Program-made: the position numbers and the translations under genes
The notes under the pieces: generated by a model
What the model saw: only the letters and a program-made list of their open reading frames with translations
Database searches by the model: none
What the model was told of the DNA's origin: nothing
Part shown: positions 62,250-64,000 of the stretch, one piece after another
Layout: each line of letters starts with the position of its first letter
Numbering within the stretch: the stretch's first letter is position 1
Origin: Prostheceraeus crozeri
Lineage: Eukaryota; Platyhelminthes; Polycladida; Euryleptidae
DNA length: 64,000 nt
Assembly: GCA_907163375.1 (NCBI GenBank)
Contig: CAJQUW010008964.1
Coordinates: 896,501-960,500 of the forward strand
Direction: 5' to 3'

Positions 62250-63240
62250 TTTCAATAATCAGAGGTGTGCAATCGGATAATCGGAATTCGAATATTCGGA
62301 ACGGATAATCGAATCGGAAGTAGATCGAAAAATCGGTTCGGATTATCGAATCGGACTGCTTGATGTTTTAAAGCGATTCGCCATTCGACTAGATCGTTTT
62401 CATCATATAGAATCATACTGACAGTGATTTTTTATCATTTTGCGCTATATCACTCATTCAACCTCGATCGCATACAATTTTGATTAATGACTGCATTACT
62501 TTTACAAGTACACTTTTGTTCTTCTTTATGCAACACTCATGTAGCCGGTGAAAGACAACCTTGTTCAACTACAAGAGTGATTGGTTATAGAATTACTCTC
62601 TCACTTGCGTCTGTGGTTTCACCGTACCGACCGACCGACCAAATGGCGCCTGGAAAACACGTGTCAGTGTTAACCACCAAAATGATAAGACCAATGCTCG
62701 CCACATCTCTGCGCTCAGTCACTCAGACAAAGAGCGCCCGACAATACCACTTTGTGTAGCCTACTTTATGCAGTGTCATAGTAATCGTGTATAAGTCATT
62801 GATGAAGAAAAATCCTCTCACTTTTATGTTGGAGTTACACCAGCCATATAGCCATACAGAAGAATAAACAAAGAATAAAGGTACTTCTATTCTTCCCCCC
62901 CCACATTTTTCAAGCTTTCCAAAATCATCAAATTTCGTCAAAGTTAGTCACTTGAACCCTGAGATGAAGGATTGGTGCCTTGGATACTCAATTAGAATAC
63001 AAGGTACAGCTGTGATCATGAACTTAGTGGGATTGCTGTCTACAGACAAATGACGAGCTGTTGACTAGCTCTGAGGCTGTAAATGCTCTACAAGCTCATT
63101 TTACACACTCAACGCTTTTGCGACAGTAGTGAGACTGCCCTTAGGAGCAAGAGCAGATCGTGCATCGAGAGACGATGCAAAATTCTCGGGTGTCAGCAAC
63201 AAAAATGTGGGGAAGGGAAAGAATAGAAGTACCAGAATAA
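62250..63240. repeat. Mixed repeat fragments
   Basis: CAGAGGTGTGCAATCGGATA at about 62262 opens a run of GGATAATCG-type repeats. Positions 62878-62910 and 63197-63235 carry GGTACTTCTATTC and its inverse with adjacent G/C runs, both related to 21600-21640. No gene. Confidence 0.4.
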
Positions 63241-63840
63241 ATTTTTAGCCAGCGCCAAGAACACCAGAGCTCCCAACAAGGGACACCAACCGCAACTACA
63301 GCCATAAAGTTCGACGAACGGGCGGACAGAGACAGTTTGAGCATTCCGAGTTCTTTGGAAGTGTTCTTCAAAATCAGCGAAGATAACGTCTCTCGTACGA
63401 AATGTGCAGCTGTTCTAAAAGTTCAGCAAGGAACTACGTCGAATTTGAAGTTAAGTACACTTGATTTCACTTTATAACAAGGAATCCATCAGTAAGATAC
63501 TTTATTCAAATAAAATTCTTTTGACCATGTTAGTGAACTTGATTGACGTAAGCCTAATATCCTGTCATCCTGTAGGTAGGCCTATATGTTTCACGCTTAA
63601 GATATTTCCTCATGATTAATAACGTCATCAGAGATTCCTAAAATACATGGAAGCTTGCATGTACATGGTAATATTTAGGTGACTATAATAACTAGAGAGG
63701 TCAAAACGTTTTCACCAAATGACATTACGTACCAACTTATAGTTCTATCACAATACATCTAACATCTCGATTGATTACAGAATATCCCCAATTGCTGATT
63801 TGTCGATGCCGCAGACCCGCAAATATCCACATTTTAGGGT
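63241..63840. other. Non-coding stretch
   Basis: No gene or repeat recognised. Confidence 0.35.
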
Positions 63841-63972
63841 AGCCTGCCTGTAGGCATTCAAAGTTACTACCGATATCGCATTTAAACTTCGCCACACTGG
63901 GTAAACTCCCCTTTATACTGGTAGGCATTCAAAGTTATTACCGAACTCGCAATTAAGCTCCCCCCACTGGTA
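63841..63972. repeat. Two tandem units of about 70 bp
   Basis: GTAGGCATTCAAAGTTACTA at about 63850 and GTAGGCATTCAAAGTTATTA at about 63921, each followed by a CCGA-type string, a CGCA(A/T)TTAA-like string and CCACACTGG/CCCCACTGG. More copies may lie beyond the window. Confidence 0.6.
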
Positions 63973-64000
63973 TGGCCTGTGCCAATAAAATTTTATCGGG

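Overview
The window is eukaryotic nuclear DNA, most likely from a marine or other invertebrate animal. Supporting signs are short GT-AG introns, AATAAA signals, and decayed Tc1/mariner, pogo/Tigger, hAT, PIF/Harbinger and Penelope-like elements. No rRNA, tRNA, CRISPR array or complete host gene was recognised. The species cannot be named from the sequence. All family calls come from reading motifs; no search was run.

About 39 kb is occupied by two unrelated virus-like elements of the Polinton/Maverick-adintovirus class, treated here as fossils. Element 1 (window start to about 19.2 kb, left end not seen) carries a zinc-finger protein-primed DNA polymerase B, two penton-like minor capsid genes, an adenain-type protease, a major capsid gene, a basic core protein, a chromodomain integrase, a packaging ATPase, a pX-like protein and several small genes. 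It also carries an intact open frame for a protein that reads as a TATA-binding protein (TBP) core, 10292-10837. Its two outermost promoters share paired CCAAT boxes 17 bp apart plus a TATA box, and drive genes whose start codon sits alone on a spliced leader exon. The element looks old, with roughly six to eight breaks.

Element 2 (24748-44237) is flanked by about 470-bp terminal inverted repeats, is much richer in A+T, and is of another lineage. It has a phospholipase A2-integrase fusion, major capsid, pX/pVI-like membrane-active proteins, a fibre-like coiled coil, a possible sliding clamp, polymerase B, ATPase, penton and membrane proteins, with about four breaks. Its most striking property is a family of short double-hairpin repeats, over 20 copies. 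They lie in the terminal repeats, between genes, and in frame inside genes, with arms that differ between copies but stay complementary. Its intergenic gaps hold separate minisatellites, and a roughly 1.5-kb higher-order satellite sits near the right end.

The 5.3 kb between the elements is a pile of DNA transposons. They are a hAT MITE with a perfect 8-bp duplication, one copy of a repeat found again at 61.5 kb, a Tigger-like MITE, and a mariner transposase interrupted by a 342-bp-arm foldback. The region after 44.2 kb is gene-poor host DNA with a foldback, a Tc1 relic, a Penelope GIY-YIG domain, one likely terminal coding exon (51655-51825), a hAT-like relic and a Harbinger element nested in another transposon.

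As a system, element 1 suggests a virus-like replicon bringing its own promoter-recognition protein for its own TATA promoters. Element 2 suggests one bringing its own clamp and colonised by, or built with, small hairpin repeats.
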